NCBI GenBank assembly: GCA_038277395.1
Contig: CM076192.1
Location: 50,267,119-50,331,118, forward strand
Direction: 5' to 3'
Source: Dryocosmus kuriphilus
Lineage: Eukaryota; Arthropoda; Insecta; Hymenoptera; Cynipidae
DNA length: 64,000 nt
How positions within the stretch are numbered: the stretch's first letter is position 1; each line of letters begins with the position of its first letter. The position numbers were made by a program, and so were the translations under genes. Below the pieces are notes generated by a model. It was not told where the DNA came from. It did not search any database and saw nothing but the letters and a program-made list of their open reading frames with translations. Shown piece by piece: positions 1 through 11,915 of this stretch.

Positions 1-507
1 CTGTTTATAAAATTCCCTTTCATGTTTATTTCACTATTAAAGATATACAAGGATTTTTATTGATATTAATTATCTTATTAATATTATGTAGATTTTCTCC
101 TTATATTTTAGGAGATCCTGAAAATTATTATATAGCAAACCTTATTATTACTTCGATTCATATCCAGTCTGAATGATATTTCTTATTTGCCTATGATATT
201 CTACGACTTATCCCTGATAAATTAGGCGGAGTAATTGCTTTACTATTATCAGTTATAATTATTATGATGATCAGTGGGAATCTTACCTCTTCATAAATTA
301 AATAAATTTCAAAGATCTTCTTCTTATACAGTTAATCAAATTACATTTTGATTTTTCACTAATATTATAATTATGTTTACTTGAATTGGCACAAAACCCA
401 TTGAATATCACTTTATATTAATCGAACAAATTTTAACTATTTTTTTTTTTAGATATTATTTAATTAACCCTATTATTTTTAATATCTGAAATAAAATATT
501 ATTATAA
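1..507 (+). pseudogene. cob: Nuclear mitochondrial insert: 3' part of cytochrome b
   Basis: Read with the invertebrate mitochondrial code (TGA=Trp, AGA=Ser, ATA=Met) this encodes the C-terminal part of cytochrome b, the quinol-oxidising subunit of respiratory complex III. Visible landmarks are FTIKDIQGF near the start, the very conserved [12 protein letters not shown] (TGA read as Trp) at about 165-205, [12 protein letters not shown] after it, and LPLHKLNKF further on; the frame ends at TAA 505-507. The frame changes by one base at about 278-284 (between MISG and LPLHK), so it could not work even in mitochondria. Normally conserved Pro residues are also altered (HIQSEW, NLIITS). The 5' part lies outside the window. 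It is followed by tRNA-Ser in the usual insect mitochondrial order. A nuclear insert is the best reading, because nuclear transposons follow on the same sequence. Confidence 0.9.
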
Positions 508-533
508 AAATTTTAATTAATTTAATATATATA

Positions 534-600
534 AGTTAATGAACTTGAAAAAGTTTATATTTTGAAAATATATTATAGAAATTTAAATTTTCTATTAATT
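534..600 (+). pseudogene. trnS2: Mitochondrial tRNA-Ser(UCN) copy inside the nuclear insert
   Basis: Starts AGTTAAT and ends ATTAATT, which pair as a 7-bp acceptor stem with one G-T pair. The anticodon arm is TATAT-TTTGAAA-ATATA (556-572) with anticodon TGA at 563-565. This is the mitochondrial serine tRNA reading UCN codons, and it sits directly downstream of cob as in most insect mitochondrial genomes. It is unlikely to be active in the nucleus. The end of the insert after about 600 could not be placed; 601-790 is AT-rich and could be further mitochondrial sequence. Confidence 0.85.
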
Positions 601-3600
601 TAAATTTAAATAAAATACAATTTATAAATTTAGATTACCTACATTTTTAAACATTATTAATAAAATTCGGGTTTCCTTGTTAATTTTTGGCTCTAATCAC
701 GATTTAATTAAATTTTAAAAATTTTATAAAAATATTGCAATAGAAATCCTTTTATAAATAATATTTATATAATATTAAACATAATTGATTAATTAATTAA
801 CTTTCTAGGAAGAATAGCGAAAATCTAAGAAACCTGACTGACGGAACTGCACGGGAAAGGGGTGAAGTTCCCTGCCGCTTGGGCTATTCGTCGGAAAAGT
901 TGGATGAATAGACATTTCCTTTGATAAATATTGGTCTAATAAAGAAGATTTTTTTCTTTTTTTTTTGCTTGTTACTGCAGATAGCAGAGAAGATTTGGAA
1001 GTTTCCTTTGTTAGCAATTATCGCACTGGGTCAATATTCTTGAACAAGTGACAAGAAGACAGGTTAAGATTAATTATTTTTAGTGAATTTCAATGAATTT
1101 TACTGATGATTTAGTGATTTTCCACTGATTAAACAATTCAACTCTTTACTAATTTGATTCAATAATCTAATTCACTGACTTAAATTTTCTATGTTATTGC
1201 TAATGGTATCGTTCAAAAGAGAAAAGATTATTTTTCACGAAAAAAATATGAAACATACTTTTTCTGCGACCAACCTTTTTTTGTTATTACTTCTTACCGA
1301 ATTTTAAAAAATTATACGGCTTTAATGAATTTTATTTTATTTTAGAAGTAAAAGGATTCTCTCTAAAACTCTTGAACGTCATCCAATTTTGAAAAATAAA
1401 TTTTCCAATGGCTGAAATCAGTAATCACATTTGCAGTTACATCAACGAACTGAAAAAGTTGTTAACTAATAGATGTTCATACAACTTTCTTACTGTTAAA
1501 GTAGTTGGCCGAACTAGGCACTCATTTTTGCAGCGATAAAACCAAAAATAATTTTAAAAAAAACTTACATATACACAAATAACTAGATTTGATAATTATT
1601 TATTACTTTTGTATTGCGCATAGACAGGTTGTAGAGAATATTTTTACCGATATTATCAACTTTGATTAATTAAAATATCATAATTTCAAATTTATAAGAA
1701 TTTCGCGATTAGAGTTGAATTTTTAGCGTTAAAGAGCTTAAATTTTTATTTAATTTAAATTTAATTTCTTTAGGATCCGTTCAAGTGTTACGTCACACAT
1801 CTGTAGCGTGACGCTCATGTTAAAGTTACATACACTTACTATAGAAATCGCATGGAGGGGGATTATAAAAAAAAAAAACGTGACGTAATATTTTAATGAA
1901 CCCTTAGTTGAAAAAAATATATTTTTCTTATGAACGATTTCCTTCAAAACTAATATTTTAATCCTTGAAAGTGATTTAGAATTTTTTTCCTGAGACCTGT
2001 TGAAATTTAAATTCAAAATTGCAGAATCTGAAATTCGGAGCCTAAAGAACGAATACTTTCACACAAGACTTCAAAAGGATCCAGATTTTTAAAAAAAAAT
2101 GAAATGGTGAAGGTTAAAACATCAAAAATTGAAACTTTCTATTTTGAAATGTATGAAATGTAAGAATTTCAAATTTGCAAGGTAGGAGTTGGACAATTTT
2201 ATACTAAAAACCTTCCAAAATTACTTAAATTGTTAGAATTAAAAACACGTCAAATTCAAGAATTCATAAAATCGTAAAAATTTCAACAATTATTGAAACA
2301 ATACAAGTTAAACAAAAATACTTAGTGTATAGAGATTTAAAATTTAAGAATTTCAATTTGAAAGACAATAATAATGTTGTTGGAATTTCAGAAAGAATAA
2401 GATTTCAATAATATCAACAACAATGAGGGGTTAATATAATAGTTGCGATGAATCAAGAAAAACCAAAAAGTTTAATATGAAATTTTTTAAAATTAAATTG
2501 AAGGAAATCGTGTGAGAAAATAAAAAATTATATGCGCCCGCGTAGTGCGCACCTAGATGCATTTTTTTTCGAAGACTTTAATCAAATTAATATTCTAATT
2601 TTCACTCTTAATTGTTTAAAATTTTTTATTTTTAATACATTTTGTATTACAACTTAGATAAGGGCAAACCTCTGCAACTTTTAACCTTAATCTCCCTCAC
2701 ATTAACAGTAAAATAATTTAGTTATACTGAGTTAATTAAAAGTAAATTATAGGCACTTCATGTTTAATCTCTGAACTAATTAGTGTTGATAAGTAGTCAT
2801 ATATTTCGTTTATATTTTGTACTTAAATCTCTTTGAAAAGCTAGATTTTGGCAAAAACTAACCTATCACAACATTATCCTAAACAAAAATTAATATTGTA
2901 GACAAGCACAGCACGGTAGAAATGTAGACATATTTACAGTTCATTCCTAACACCAACACAAAGTGGCACGTTTTCAGTAAAAAAAAAAAAGATATAGTTT
3001 TTGAAATACGCACGCAAAACATATGTCAGCACCGTAATAGTGAAAACTTTTCAAAATATTTTGAGGGTGCCACAGTGTTGGCATTTAAACATTTCAGAAT
3101 ATGAAAACTAAAGACTTACCAAAAGTTAATCCATTGCTATTAAATGTACGGAAATTCTGGTTTAATTAATAATATTATAAACATATATAATTTATAAATT
3201 TCAAAGTAACAAATTAGCTGGCAAGACAGAAATAGCTGAGTACAGCTTAAAGACATGTGCCAGAAAATTACGTGACCAATTCTTTTAAACAAACTTACTC
3301 ATAAACTAATAAGTTGAATGGATTTTATATATCTAAGGACACACGTTCATCTTTCTTTCTTTTACGTCTGCCTTTAAGCACACTTTCAGCACATCGTTTT
3401 CCACCGAAGTGTGCAAGCACTGTCCACAAGTATCTACTTCCACAGAATTAGATACTTGTACACTATTGTCAGAACGGTAATGATAGTAACTTAAATTTAT
3501 CACTTTTTTATAAGTTCTGAATTTAGATTTTTTAAATTGTTTCTCTTTATCATTTAAACTTTGGTTTGATGTTTACTTGATTACAGATGGATTTTTTCAA

Positions 3601-4826
3601 AATAAGGAAACCTTTCATGTATTTTACCTCCCAGTTTATTACATGATGTAAATTATTTTCTAACAGGGTATTATTGTTCGCTGACAAACAAACTTTGCTA
3701 TGACAAGCAATTCACGAGAAAATTTCTCATAAATATATCAATTACACCTTCTATTTATATACATTTTAAATAAGGAATGTTATTTAATGATTCTAGTAAT
3801 AAAATAACACGGAAAAATCTATAAGAAGTATAAAAGCGAGGTTATTTCTGCTTCTACAGGTCCACCATCTCGGTCATGTAATTTACTATATCTAAGTAGG
3901 TATTTTTACTTGTTCTTGTTGCAATAAAGTAGAATAAGTTCATTTAGAGTATAGAAGTATCATTTTAATATTATTCTACTCACTTGGGTAATTTTAATCA
4001 GACTATGACAGTTATAAACACTTAAATTCTTTTTTTACTAAAAACATTAAAGCCAGTAAAATCTCTCAAAAAATACAATGTACTTTCTAAATCTGAATTA
4101 GTTAAATATAACTAATTTTTAGTAGAAAAATGTACCATTAATAGAATTATTACATTAATGCAATTATTTCACTAATCCATTAGTCAAATAACATAACCTA
4201 ACAGTGAAATTTAACTTAGTGTTGACTAATAATTATTTAAATACTCATTAAATCAGTGATTGACATTTGCTTCTCAATTATTCACACCCGATTCAGAGAT
4301 AAACTGTCAATTACAATAATCAACTGTACATCTGCAGTCGATAAAAAATGACAAAAAAAGTCAATCCTCGAAAAGAGTCGAAAAAAATAGGGAAGCATCT
4401 TTTCAATGTTACCTCGAAAGGGTGCATCAAACTCTAATATGAACTTCCAACTTAAATTATTATTGTGAAATTTTGATGTAAAGATTATTATTACTTGAAT
4501 TCTCCTTCACACGATTTTATAACTTTCAATTGCTTATTTACTGAAACTACTTCACCAATTTTTCATTATTCCTGAAGGTTATACATTTTTCTTTCAGGTA
4601 TAAATAATGTTAATCCAAAAAAATGTCTCTACATTTTTCTTAAACGCTTTTAGTTCCAACAACAGTCATACCATCAACTAGGTACTAGGCCAATTATTAT
4701 GACTTTAGGGTATTTACTTCGTAGCGAGGGGTTGTCAACTGAGAAGTCGCTCAGAGAGATTGCAAGAGACTGTAAGGACTGCAGGGACTGCCAAGAGACT
4801 GTACAAAGTAAAAGATTACGAATGGG
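601..4826. other. AT-rich region without recognisable genes
   Basis: No convincing coding region, RNA gene or complete repeat was seen. A slightly GC-richer patch lies at about 820-910. A short CG-rich piece at about 2535-2552 (gcgcccgcgtagtgcgcac) resembles the hairpin series of the GATGAGAATGT repeat family described below and may be a fragment of it. Short open frames of 70-90 codons here are low-complexity and show no domain. Confidence 0.6.
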
Positions 4827-4830
4827 ATTC

Positions 4831-5009
4831 TGTAACAGTGGCATACGCCCACGCCCTTAGATAAAATAAAAGGGCTATATAATGTAGCGCTTTGGCCCAG
4901 CGCGTCAATTCTAATCAATCTCAACTTCTGTAAAGAATAAAGAATAATCGCTCTACGTGTCAGCGCGATTTCTTTGTAAAAAGTATAATTCTAAATTAGC
5001 CCCGTCACA
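4831..5009 (+). mobile_element. Solo LTR of an LTR retrotransposon (179 bp)
   Basis: The segment begins TGTAACAG and ends CCCGTCACA (TG...CA), and is bounded on both sides by the same 4 bases ATTC (4827-4830 and 5010-5013), a perfect target duplication. Inside is a TATA-like box (tatata, 4876-4881) and AATAAA-type polyadenylation signals near 4937-4950, in the order expected of an LTR promoter and R region. No internal retrotransposon sequence follows, so this is a solo LTR left by recombination between two LTRs. A 4-bp duplication fits Ty3/gypsy-type elements, but the superfamily cannot be fixed from the LTR alone. Confidence 0.7.
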
Positions 5010-5013
5010 ATTC

Positions 5014-6651
5014 ACGTTGTTGTGAATCTCTCGTATTCACTCGCACTCGGTAATACACGGTCGCATTCGGCCATGGTTTGCTCGTCAGCTGTGATCTCTG
5101 CACTGTGCGCATGCGCGAATCCGAACTCTCGTCTGAGACGACAAGAGACTGAGACAAGCGATTGCCTACGATTGCCATAGATTTCCACAAATATTTTCTT
5201 ATAAAATGTACAGAAAGACCTATTGCAAAGACGAAAAATTGCACAAAGTTATAAAGCATAATTGTTGTCACATATTTATCCCGAAATGTACCGTAATAGC
5301 CCCTGTTGACGGTACTGTTTTATAAACTTCAACTTCAGTTCATCGAAAATTCACTGACTTTTCAGAATTCCCTGACCTGTAGCAAGTAGTAACACTGTAC
5401 TTTCTTAACTAAAAATAAAAGAAAATCCGGACCTCGACGCAAAGTCACAATCATTTGCCGGTTTTCTCGTGGTCACCCTCTTTTTGCTATGTACAGTGTA
5501 CACAATTCTACAGTGTTCAAAACAAGACATGTTTTTGTTGTTGAAACCCACGCTTTTCGTGAGCTTAATGGCGGTAAATGTAAATATTAAGGGAAAAGGT
5601 TTATATTCTAAACTAGAAAAAAAATTTTCGCGCATTTATTTCCAAGTTCCAACCTTGAGAGAAATCCAGCGAGGTTGCCGGCGTCGAATCACGGGACGAC
5701 GCTTCCTTCCTTCTTGGGGCAGAACGCGCGCGCGAATCTCTGGTGTCGTAAGGTCGTTTCGCGTCGCACTTTCAGACGGTGGAGGGTGACTTTAAGTCCG
5801 ATGGTGTCGCGGGCAGCCGGCACTCAATTGTCAATGATATGGCCTATAGTCTAACTCTCTATCTCTCCAAAAGTACACAGGGCCTACTGCTAGCAGCTAG
5901 AGAGTAATGTCTATGGCGACAGAGAGGTCGGGACATAATAAGGAAGGCATGCGCCGCCGCGCCTTTCCCAGAAGCGAACTGCGGAGTGCAGGTACGGACA
6001 CCGTGAACGTTGAGGGTGGAATACGAGTGGAGGGGTAAGAAAGTGCGCAGTAAGGAAAAGATGGACAGTGATCCTCCACTTTCAACCCCAATCGACCACC
6101 CCCGCCCGTTGCTCGTACACAGGATATTATAGGAGCTCTATTTTATTATTTCCCATTTTATGGTAACAAGTGGAGTTCTATTAACATACTTGTCACAGTC
6201 AATCTTATTATCATTAAATTGCTTCGAATTCATGCAGAGACAAAGAAATCACTAGTTTTTTCTCCTTAAAATTTGATAAAAACGCTGCAAACAGTTGAGA
6301 AATATGTTGACAGCTACATTGAGAATTTATACAACACAGTTGCTAACTGTTTGCAAAGTTTTTACTAAATTTTCTTACAATAAAAACTTTTGTGGTTTGC
6401 GGGATAGCCGCAAAAATTAGATTCTAAAAATCGACGAATTTTCTACAAACTGTCGATGATATTTCTCTGACAAACTTACTTTTCCTTTTCGAGGAATTAT
6501 TATTACTGTAGAAAGGGTGACAAAATAAAATAGGGTACGTAAGGGTGGAACACAGGGTGGTCAATAAAATCATCCATAATAAAAATAAAACACCTCTAAT
6601 ATAAGACTTGAAGCGTCAAAACTACTGCCAGTTTTAATTTCGTCGGAAATT
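5014..6651. other. Unassigned DNA with a CpG-rich patch at 5640-6110
   Basis: Most of this stretch is AT-rich, but about 5640-6110 is clearly GC/CpG-richer (for example gcgcgcgcgaat near 5729 and gtcgcgggcagccggc near 5806). Open frames on both strands across it (about 60-106 codons) have no recognisable domain. It could be a promoter or 5' exon of a host gene, or old repeat DNA. No splice or protein evidence supports a gene, so none is called. Confidence 0.4.
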
Positions 6652-7405
6652 TTTTACATTCTCATCAGAGAAGGTATTAGATTTATGTAAAATTTGACTT
6701 TCACAGATTTCATGAAATCTCCACGTTTTGAGACCTCCTGAATCCGAAAAAAAAGGTTTTTACGAAGGTGTCTGTCTATCTGTTGTCGTCGTCGTCGTCG
6801 TCGTCGTCGTCGATGGAGTCTGTTCCCACGATAACTTTCGAAGGACTAATCAGATTGGAGTGCGCTTTGGTACACTTCTTTAAGGGGTAAAAAGAAAGGA
6901 CGAGTTCGTTAACCAGCGGTTTTTGACCAACGGTTATGGTAAAATTGTTCATCTCAAAAAAATCTACAACTTTTGTCTTAACCGGTTTTTGATAAAATTA
7001 ACGGTTTTTGTTTTAATCAAGAAAACGCTATTAAAATTAAAAAACTCTTGTTTCCCGCCAAAATATTCAAGATACAAAAAAATGGTAAAGAACAAAGTTG
7101 TTCAATTTAAAAAGTTCTACAAATTTTGTTTTAACCATTTTTTGATAAAATACACGCTTTTTGTTTTAATCGATAAAACGTTATTAAAAATCAATATTTT
7201 CAAATTTCCCGCAAACTATCCAAGATACGGAAAAATAATAATGAACAAAGTTGTTCGCCTCAAAAAGATCTACAAATTTACTCTATCATTTTTTTGAGCA
7301 GACGCGTAGTTTTTGACTTATTCGTGAAATATGTTATGAAATATAAAGAAAACCACTTTTCAGCAAAACTATGCAAGATATGAGAAAATATTAATAAGCA
7401 GAATT

Positions 7406-8268
7406 GAGGGGTCGGATGCAATAACGGGACGAACGCTCGAAAACGTGTAAAAGAATTGTCCGCGTGACTTTGAAATGAAAATTTAAAAATTTTTTAAATT
7501 GATTTTTAAAAAATCTTACAGTATAGAAAATAGAAGGACAAAACTTTTTCCTGTTCAATTTTTTTGTCTCAAGATTATTTTTAATAATAAAATTGAAAAA
7601 GTAAGAAAATATTGTTCGCTTATTTACTTATTTTTTAAAATATAAATCGTCATTAATTAATGAAATATTATTGAAACTGTTTGAAATTTGGCCTACACAT
7701 GCAGTATACCATAGAGATGCCCACAAAGTAAACAAAAATCTGAAAATCTTCTTTTGTTTAATAATATTTAATTGCAAATTGAGGACGGTCGGTAACCATG
7801 TTTTTCGATCTTCCATGAGAAAAAGTATCGAGGAAACTTTGGAGTTGAGAAAACCTCCAGCGACAGATTTGTTCCTCACTATTTAAGGAAGATTTTTGGA
7901 AATTTTCAAATCGATTAAGTAAAAATTGGCTAAAATATCCATTTTGTAAGAAAACATGCGACGCTGTTTATTAGCAAGTTCAAGCGCTACAGGACGTTCG
8001 GACGTTCCCTCCGTGTTACTATACCTATTCGTATACTGAGTGAGGACTCGACTTTCGAATAACGAAACATTTTAACTCCTTTAGAAAACTGTTATTTTAT
8101 CCTAAATAATAGGTAGGTAGGCGCTGCAATCATTAAATTATCTTTATTTTAATTGCGTTAGCATGTAACTTAAAATAGAAAAAAAATATCTTCACAAGTT
8201 CTTCCACCCTGTGTTTTGTATCATTTTTCCGTAGAAAAAAATGTAAACAAACCTTGCAGTATGCTGGT
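7406..8268 (+). repeat. Left terminal inverted repeat of element 1
   Basis: About 860 bp, inverted and repeated with small changes at 10722-11582. Anchors are ACGGGACGAACGCTCGAAAA near the outer end and GTTTACAT/ATGTAAAC plus ACCTTGCAGTATGCTGG at the inner end. Confidence 0.8.
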
Positions 8269-8437
8269 TATAATAGAAAAAAATGTTGCTTCGCAAATTC
8301 TTTATTCTTATAATATATCAACCTTTTGTTGAACGTTTTTTTACAGGAACATTTAAATGCTAACCTAGTTTAATTATTACTAACTATCGAATATTAGCAC
8401 ATTTTGTTTATCGCTTTTTATCGTGGAATTTTTTCCT

Positions 8438-10020
8438 TTAACATTCATCAATTTTTTTTTTTTTATTATCTGGTTTTATTAATGCATTTTGTATTAAATT
8501 GTCATCATAAAAAAGACGAGCTTTTGGACTTAAATAATTTAATAGTTTTTCGACGTCTTTTAATTTTTCTTTACTTATTCCAACACCTCCAGCCGGTGGA
8601 GCACTATCTAGGGAATCGAAAGAATTATTACCGTTGGGGAAGTAATCAATTTTAACCACTTGACTGATTTTGATATTTTTGATTTGTTTATTCAATTCTA
8701 GATGTTTATCAAAATCCTTGAGCTCTTTGTCTGACGCGTTAACCATTATGAAGGGATTTTTTCTAGAATTTTTTATTAAATCAACGTACTCTTCAACCGT
8801 TTCAATTTTTTCCTTCGTTTTCTTTTTTTTACCGTATAATCCGAAATTTGCGTCACATATGCAATATCAGTGTCCACGCACTGGGTAGAGGTGCTGAATT
8901 TCGGTTTGGTATTTTGTTGATAACAATGCAGAAAGGAAACCATCAAATAATTTCTATTTTGTCCTCCAGCGCCGTGAGAATACAAGAAAATGTTTTCATA
9001 ATGACTTAGCACCAATTCTTCATGTATAGCATTATGGACTAAATTACAAACCGTATTAGCGCCTTTTTTCAACGCACCTTCTAAGAAATAAAACATATAA
9101 CTGTTCGAATTGCCATGCACATGCACGTTGAACACATGAAGCCACAAAAGTCGGCAAAAAAAACTGTACATTTACAGGAGTTTTAGGAAGCGGAAGATTC
9201 TGAGCAAAGTCGAATTCGAGATGTAATACATTGTTAGTTTGCAACATTTTTTGCTTTAAGTTTTTGTATTCTTCTACCCGTTTTCGATGATCTTCAAAAT
9301 CTTGTTTTCCGATTTCGTTTGCATCAAATGCACAGCAAACATTACAAACGTCTGTTCGTGGCAATTTAAATGAAAAATTCACGTTATGGTTAAAATATTT
9401 GCAATATGTAGATTCGTCTATTGGAGCTTCTAAATTTCCTGTAATTGATGCATAATAATCCAAAAACAAATGATACAAATCATGTACAGTTAAATCTGAG
9501 GACTCGAAATAATTAAGTTTTGAATCTTCGCGAGTGTAGTGCGATTCTTTGTGAGGTAAACTATAGCAATGTTTTTGCATTATTGTTTTGACTTCTTCAG
9601 TTAATTTTACCACGTGACTATCATGCTTTCCTCGATTATCTCCTAAGTTCTCATTTAAAAATTTTTTTTTTGTACAGTCTCTAATCTTTTCTTATCAATA
9701 CCAAGAACTTTAAAAAGAAATTTTTTACAAACAATAATGCGATTTGTACTTTGAAAATAATAAGTCCATTTTGCAAATTTACCACTATTATTGCTATCGC
9801 TTGCACAATTTTTTCTAGCAATCAGTGAACTAATTAAAACGTTTTGGCCTAGATAATCACCCAAACTCCAAAAGTAATCGTGGAATTTCTTCTGTTCAGA
9901 AACATCGATTGTCGAGAAGCATTTCTTATTACAAACAGGTATCAATAAGAGTAAAATCTTTCCTGAGGATTGATTTTCCTGATTGTGAAACATACTCCAG
10001 TCCCTAAGAAAAAAAGACAA
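8438..10020 (-). pseudogene. Decayed transposase of element 1
   Basis: Minus-strand coding relic that aligns by eye, piece by piece, with the transposase at 38.5-40.1 kb. In order: a Cys motif CNKKC near 9930; FWSLGDYLGQN; WTYYFQS; VVKLTEEVK after a frameshift in a poly-A run (about 9655-9670); FNHNVNFSFKLPRTDVCN; FDFAQNLPLP (about 9205), the likely first catalytic Asp; a second frameshift near 9150; FLEGALKKGANTVCN; SHGAGGQNRNY (8950-8980); RGH-stop-YCICDANFGLYGKKKK; and a C-terminal part with NYLSPKARLFYD. The second expected catalytic Asp is His here (codon complement at 8974-8976), and the Ser of GHSY is a TGA stop (complement 8867-8869). So the copy is dead several times over. The inverted repeats on both sides are what such a protein would act on. 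Confidence 0.8.
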
Positions 10021-10721
10021 GTTTTATCATGCTCCTGACATAAAAAACCTAGTGTATTCTCTTTCGGCATATTTTGTCGGATTTTATTTTTTCAACAAAT
10101 ATTACAAAATCAACTTTTTAAAATTTTCCCGTATAAATAACAAAAGTTGATAGACATTCAGCACCTAGTGCTCTTAACTTTGACAGTGTGAGAGTATTTG
10201 AAAAATTATTTTCTAACTTTGGTGACAAAAAATTTGTCGTTATTAAAAAATTCAAATTCGAAGAAAAATTCAAATCCGGCATAACTAATCGAAGGATAAT
10301 ACTCGACCTAACATTTTTAGACAGACAATTTTTCCTTTAGTACCTACCGAAGCTATTATTCTTATCTGTGCAGAGTTCTCAAATTAACTTTTATTTGCAT
10401 TTAAAACACAATTCTTAAAAAATTTTGAACAATTTAAGAGCCCAATATATTAGCTATTTAAGATACAATTTTTTCATTACCTTGTTTCTCTCACTTTTTG
10501 TCACATTTCTATTCCATTGACTTTCATTTAGAATCTTTTTTCGGCCTATTTGTTTTTCTGCCATAATTATTAATCAAATTAATAAAAATCGAAAAGTTTC
10601 TTTTATTACTTTCGGCACTAATAGTGAAAAAGTATTTAGTATAATGAAAATAATTTGAAGAACGATCTGAACAGTCCAACATAATTTGCGAAACTGACTC
10701 CATTCTGCAGTAAAAATAATA

Positions 10722-11582
10722 ACAAGCATACTGCAAGGTTTGTTTACATTTTTTTCTACGGAAAAATGATACAAAACACAGGGTGGGAGAACTTGCGAAG
10801 ATATTTTTTTTCTATTTTAAGTTACATGCTAATGCAATTAAAATAAAGATAATTTAATGATTGCAGCGTCTAACTACCTATTATTTAGGATAAAATAACA
10901 GTTTTCTAAAGGAGTTAAAATGTTTCGTCATTCGAAAGTCGAGTCCTCACTGAGTATACGAATATGTATAGTAAACACGGAGGGAACGTCCGAACGTCCT
11001 GTAGTGGTTGAACTTGCTAATAAACGGCATGTTTTCTTAAAAAATGGATATTTCAGCCAATTTTTAATGAATCGATCTGAAAATTTCCAAAAATCTTCCT
11101 TAAATAGTGAGGAACAAATCTGTCGCTGGAAGTTTTCTCAACTCCAAAGTTTCCTCGATACTTTTTCTCATGGAAGATCGAAAAACATAGTTACCGACCG
11201 TTCACAATTTGCAATTAAATATTATTAAACAAAAGAAGATTTTCAGATTGTAGTTTACTTTGTGGGCATCTCTATGGTATACTGAATGTGTAGGCCAAAT
11301 TTCAAACAGTTTCAATAATATTTCATTAACTTATGACGATTTATGTTTTAAAAAATAACTAAATAAGCGAACAATATTTTCTTACTTTTTCAATTTTATT
11401 ATTAAAAATAATCATCAGACAAAAAAATTGAACATAGGAAAAAGTTTTGTCCTTCTATTTTCTATACTGTAAGATTTTTTAAAAATCAATTTTTAAAATT
11501 TTAAATTTTCATTTCAGAAGTCACGCGGACAATTCTTTTACACGTTTTCGAGCGTTCGTCCCGTTATTGCATCCGGACCCTC
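10722..11582 (-). repeat. Right terminal inverted repeat of element 1
   Basis: Mirror image of 7406-8268. Starts inside with AAGCATACTGCAAGGT (10724-10739) and ends at GGACCCTC. Small indels separate the two arms, so the insertion is not recent. Open frames in this arm are shadows of the repeat. Confidence 0.8.
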
Positions 11583-11915
11583 ACTTGTTCACCTTGGAAA
11601 GAGGTACACTATTTATAAGACTCATCGTTTTACTTTTAAGAATCGAAATCCTGTATTGTGAAAATTTGGAAAATCACAAAGAAGCTTTACCAATCTACAA
11701 TGTGTTTTAAAAAAATGTAATTATCGAGCGCGAAGCGCGAGTGTCATGATGAGAATGTATTCTAAGGGCGATAGAGCCTTAAGTAAAATAATTTCTTTTG
11801 TAATTTTTAATTTAAAGGTTTATACGATCCATAAACACCGAGCGCGTAGCGCGAGGTGAATATCTATCGAGCACGAAGCGCGAGTGAAATGTCGAGCGCG
11901 AAGCGCGCGATAGAT

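Larger units (their letters stand above)
7406..11582. mobile_element. DNA transposon with long inverted repeats and AATT target site (element 1)
   Basis: The element starts GAGGGGTCGGATGC and ends GCATCCGGACCCTC. It is flanked by AATT (7402-7405) and ACTT (11583-11586), consistent with a 4-bp target duplication of AATT with one later change. It splits repeat copy A. The terminal inverted repeats are about 860 bp each. A decayed transposase lies between them on the minus strand. A related element with the same AATT target and the same transposase family lies at 37725-40962. The 4-bp target duplication and DD(D/E)-like motifs would be compatible with the Sola superfamily, but that assignment is a guess. 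Confidence 0.8.
6652..11915 (+). repeat. GATGAGAATGT-family repeat, copy A, split by a transposon
   Basis: The left part (6652-7405) starts TTTTACATTCTCATCAG, then a (GTC)n run at about 6783-6813, then imperfect repeats of about 150 bp (compare 'cgcc/gcaa..caagata' near 7057, 7206 and 7360). The right part (11587-11915) carries CG-rich hairpins (gagcgcgaagcgcgag and variants). The two parts were contiguous before a 4.18-kb transposon inserted at AATT: the uninterrupted arrangement is preserved in copy D near 61950. Open frames inside, such as 6923-7297, are translations of the 150-bp repeats and not conserved proteins. Confidence 0.75.

Noticed and set aside
6923..7297. 124-residue gene
   Set aside because: It is a translation of the ~150-bp repeats of the GATGAGAATGT family; the same kind of frame appears on the other strand in copies B and D and is not conserved.
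8404..8888. Plus-strand genes of 70-83 residues
   Set aside because: Shadows of the minus-strand transposase of element 1.
9056..9613. Intact host gene
   Set aside because: The 185-residue frame lines up with the transposase of element 2 and lies between the inverted repeats of element 1, so it is a fragment of a broken transposase.
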